A stretch of DNA of 64,000 nucleotides from an uncultured Blastocatellia bacterium (lineage in GTDB: Bacteria > Acidobacteriota > Blastocatellia > Pyrinomonadales > Pyrinomonadaceae), in the NCBI GenBank assembly GCA_946480785.1, contig CAMLLD010000029.1, forward strand, positions 5,014 to 69,013, read 5' to 3'. Under the pieces are notes generated by a model. The model ran no database searches. It worked only from the letters and a program-made list of their open reading frames with translations, and was not told where the DNA came from. This document shows, one piece after another, positions 62,115 through 64,000 of the stretch; position 1 is the first letter of the stretch; every line of letters starts with the position of its first letter. The position numbers were made by a program, and so were the translations under genes.

Positions 62115-62196
62115 AGTTCATCAGCATGACGAGAGAGCTTTGGCGGGTGGCCTTAGGAAAAGTGTTGCTAATGATCGGTGTTGCTACGAGGTTGGA

Positions 62197-62224
62197 CCCA
62201 CTTCCGACCACTTTTGACCACCCA
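62197..62224 (-). promoter_or_regulatory. MraZ-binding repeats (autoregulatory)
   Basis: On the minus strand, GTGG repeats recur every 10 nt (complement CCAC at 62198, 62208 and 62218, then CCCA at 62221). This spacing and word match known MraZ sites. The repeats lie right at or just downstream of the predicted transcription start (near 62225), consistent with repression. Confidence 0.88.
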
Positions 62225-62231
62225 ACGCCGG

Positions 62232-62260
62232 ATACTACGCTGCGCGTCAGGTGCTGTCAA
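62232..62260 (-). promoter_or_regulatory. dcw operon promoter upstream of mraZ
   Basis: Read on the minus strand: -35 TTGACA (62260-62255, perfect consensus), 17-nt spacer, -10 TAGTAT (62237-62232). It is followed by MraZ boxes and the mraZ start at 62114. It probably drives the following 15 division and cell wall genes. Confidence 0.8.
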
Positions 62261-62336
62261 TATAGTATTCGCCTCGAAATGTTCGCCTTCTGTTTGCCTC
62301 TGGCGGATTCGTCTTAGTGTATAGTCCCCTCACACG

Positions 62337-63119
62337 ATGACATCGATTCTCCTCTTTGGCTTGCTGGCCGCCGGCGCGAACGTGATCGGCGGCCTTGTCT
62401 TGGTGAAGTCAGGAATCCATCGTTGGGGCGAACGCTTCCTGAAATATCTCGTCGCTCTCGGCGCTGGTTTCATGCTGGCCGCGATCTTCATCGAGATCCT
62501 GCCGGAGAGCGTGCGTATCTGGACGGTGACGACGAACGGCGCGTCGACTTCCGAAGCCGTTGTTGGGGCGATGACGCTTTTGCTCGCCGGTTACCTGCTG
62601 ATTCAACTCGTCGAACACACGCTCGCGCCGCACTTCCACTTCGGCGCTGAGACACATCCCGAATCTTTCATGCGTCCCTCGGCAGCGTACACTGCCGTTG
62701 GCGGACTCTTCATTCACACTTTCTTCGACGGCGTTTCGATCGCGTCGGCGTTTCTCGTGAACACGAAGGTCGGGCTGTTGGTGTTCGTCGCGATTCTGCT
62801 GCACAAGATGCCGGAAGGTTTTACGGTCGCGTCGATCATGCTCGCGTCAGGACGTTCGGCGGAGAAGGCTTTGCTTGCCACGGCGGCGATCGGGGCAGCC
62901 ACACTCGCGGGCGTGATCGCCGTCGCTCTGCTTGACGCGCGCATGACGGATGCAGTTGGATATGCACTCCCCTTCTCGGCCGGCGTCACCCTCTACGTTG
63001 CCGCGAGCGATCTGATCCCCGAAGTGAACCATAAAGAAGAAAGAAACCCCACGGTATCAATTGTCGTTTTTGTAGGCGTTGCGCTCTTTTACCTCCTACA
63101 CAAGTTGATAGAAGGTTAG
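62337..63119 (+). CDS. ZIP-family divalent metal transporter
   Basis: The 260-residue protein has about eight membrane segments and the ZIP motifs FIHTFFDGVSIASAFLVNTK (His and Asp in TM4) and HKMPEGFTVASIM (His and Glu in TM5), plus ALGAGFMLAAIFIEILPESV at the N-terminus. It probably imports Zn(II) or another divalent ion into the cytoplasm. The His-rich variable loop (HTLAPHFHFGAETH) is short. Its start lies 222 nt from the divergent mraZ gene. Confidence 0.92.
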   Translation: MTSILLFGLLAAGANVIGGLVLVKSGIHRWGERFLKYLVALGAGFMLAAIFIEILPESVRIWTVTTNGASTSEAVVGAMTLLLAGYLLIQLVEHTLAPHFHFGAETHPESFMRPSAAYTAVGGLFIHTFFDGVSIASAFLVNTKVGLLVFVAILLHKMPEGFTVASIMLASGRSAEKALLATAAIGAATLAGVIAVALLDARMTDAVGYALPFSAGVTLYVAASDLIPEVNHKEERNPTVSIVVFVGVALFYLLHKLIEG

Positions 63120-63150
63120 CCCCGACGAGAAGCTCAACGAGAATTATTAA

Positions 63151-64000
63151 TTGCGTCTGCTCTTGAAAAAATCTGACTGGCTGTTGCGCTGCGGCGTGCT
63201 GGCGTTGCTCTTCTTAATAATGCCGGCAGCGGCGCGAGCGCAAAGCGCACCGCAATCCCCTGTTCCGCTTCCATCTCCGTTCACTCCGATCGTCGATTAC
63301 GCTCACGTCATCGATGCCGACACGCGTAACAAGCTCGGAGCGATCTTCCTGAACCTCAGAGAACGCGCGCAGATCGAGTACTCCGTGCTGACGGTGGACA
63401 CTACCAACGGTCAGGACATCTTCGACTTTGCACAGGCGGTGGCGCGTGGTTGGGGTATCGAGCCGAAAGGCGGCGAGAAGACGAGTTTCTTTCTGGTAGT
63501 TGCGATTCAGGATCGCAAGTACATCACGCTCGTCAGCGATCATCTCGAAGGCGATCTGCCGGACGGACTCGTGGGCCAAATTCAACGCGAGCGACTCGTC
63601 CCAGCATTCAGAGCGAAGGATTACAGCAAGGGCATCTACGAAACGATCCAGGCTTACGTCGCCACGCTCGGCGAAAAGCGCGGCTTCAGTGTCGAGGGTG
63701 TGGACCAGCGTTACGCGTACGGTGGCGGGCGTGATGATGGTATCGAAGTCCGGCAGAATTCACGGCTTGGTTTGGGAACGATCTGCTGCGGCGCGATCGT
63801 GATCATCTTCATACTGATCGCGCTATCGCGTGGCGGTGGTGGACGCCGCGGCGGTTGGGGTGGCGGCGGTGGCGGATTCTGGACGGCATTGCTAATCGGA
63901 AATCTGTTGAGCAACCTGGGCGGTGGCGGTCGCTCGCGCGGTGGTTGGGGCGGCGGTTTTGGCGGCGGTGGTTTCGGGGGAGGAGGCGGCGGCTTCGGCG
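63151..64000 (+). CDS. TPM-domain protein with Gly-rich C-terminus (3' end outside window)
   Basis: The frame runs to the end of the window, so the C-terminus is cut off. Visible are a signal-like hydrophobic segment (WLLRCGVLALLFLIMPAAARA), a TPM domain (about residues 40-190; FTPIVDYAHVIDADTRNKLG, FDFAQAVARGWGIEPKGGEK, YSKGIYETIQAYVATLGEKR), a transmembrane helix (GTICCGAIVIIFILIALS) and a Gly/Phe-rich tail (GGWGGGFGGGGFGGGGGG). This is the YgcG/TPM pattern of exported membrane-anchored proteins. TTG 63151 is the first possible start; a second TTG at 63163 is possible. No good Shine-Dalgarno was seen. Confidence 0.85.
   Translation, partial: MRLLLKKSDWLLRCGVLALLFLIMPAAARAQSAPQSPVPLPSPFTPIVDYAHVIDADTRNKLGAIFLNLRERAQIEYSVLTVDTTNGQDIFDFAQAVARGWGIEPKGGEKTSFFLVVAIQDRKYITLVSDHLEGDLPDGLVGQIQRERLVPAFRAKDYSKGIYETIQAYVATLGEKRGFSVEGVDQRYAYGGGRDDGIEVRQNSRLGLGTICCGAIVIIFILIALSRGGGGRRGGWGGGGGGFWTALLIGNLLSNLGGGGRSRGGWGGGFGGGGFGGGGGGFG

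Noticed and set aside
1..64000. CRISPR arrays, prophage or integrative element boundaries
   Set aside because: No regularly spaced repeats, phage structural genes, integrase or tRNA attachment sites were found; the single IS is the only clear mobile element.

Overview
The window is a GC-rich bacterial chromosome segment that is almost fully coding. It most resembles an Acidobacteriota genome, possibly the Blastocatellia/Pyrinomonadaceae side. That placement is inferred from gene content: secreted VWA proteins of the type common in Acidobacteria, an Hfq-like protein with a long N-terminal extension, YCF48-like repeat proteins, paired M16 peptidases, and many GTG/TTG starts. No rRNA, tRNA or CRISPR array was recognised. 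No stretch longer than about 300 bases lacks a gene or an identified element.

Layout. 1-5956 (+): housekeeping block with the 3' end of infB, rbfA, a DHH phosphoesterase (nrnA-like), a cobalamin adenosyltransferase, accD, and a folC fused in frame to a Nudix hydrolase. 5997-8658 (+): CPBP membrane protease, FAD-dependent desaturase-like oxidoreductase and a YtrA-type GntR regulator with a palindromic operator touching its start codon. 8679-15880 (-): FecR-domain protein, two secreted VWA proteins, a large membrane protein and a PilT-type ATPase. 16038-20458: a small hypothetical gene, a GAF-PP2C phosphatase, an XRE/ImmA-like pair and an S41 protease. 20641-24388 (+): a small ribbon-helix-helix-like protein and an active/inactive M16 peptidase pair, followed by a structured RNA element and a strong terminator. 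24540-38304 (mostly -): YCF48-like protein, VIT-VWA protein, MFS exporter, a split XdhC interrupted by a DUF962/Mpo1-like gene, PEP-mutase-family enzyme, methyltransferase, nadC and valS.

38356-43647 is the accessory part: a ParE-type toxin-antitoxin pair with possible operator half-sites, a paralogous orphan antitoxin, a response regulator, and an ISNCY/IS1202-like insertion sequence (about 1.42 kb, 17-bp direct repeats) in the presumed promoter region of that regulator. A protein with a GspG-like C-terminus and a single-domain receiver follow.

43675-62114 (-): pdxA, an hfq-like gene and a nearly complete division and cell wall (dcw) cluster. In transcription order it reads mraZ-rsmH-ftsL-ftsI-[64-aa ORF]-murF-mraY-murD-ftsW-murG-murC-murB-ftsQ-ftsA-ftsZ. 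A consensus-like promoter and 10-bp-spaced MraZ boxes precede mraZ. murE is absent from its usual place, which is filled by a 64-codon ORF overlapping both neighbours. A cluster of eight short palindromes separates murD from mraY. 62337-64000 (+): a ZIP metal transporter and a TPM-domain protein cut by the window end.

The most interesting leads are the structured RNA at 24421-24524, the murE replacement ORF, the palindrome cluster at 55100-55348, the interspersed ATCCGTGT-type repeat (one copy inside the valS reading frame), the split xdhC operon, and the IS with its start-codon hairpin.
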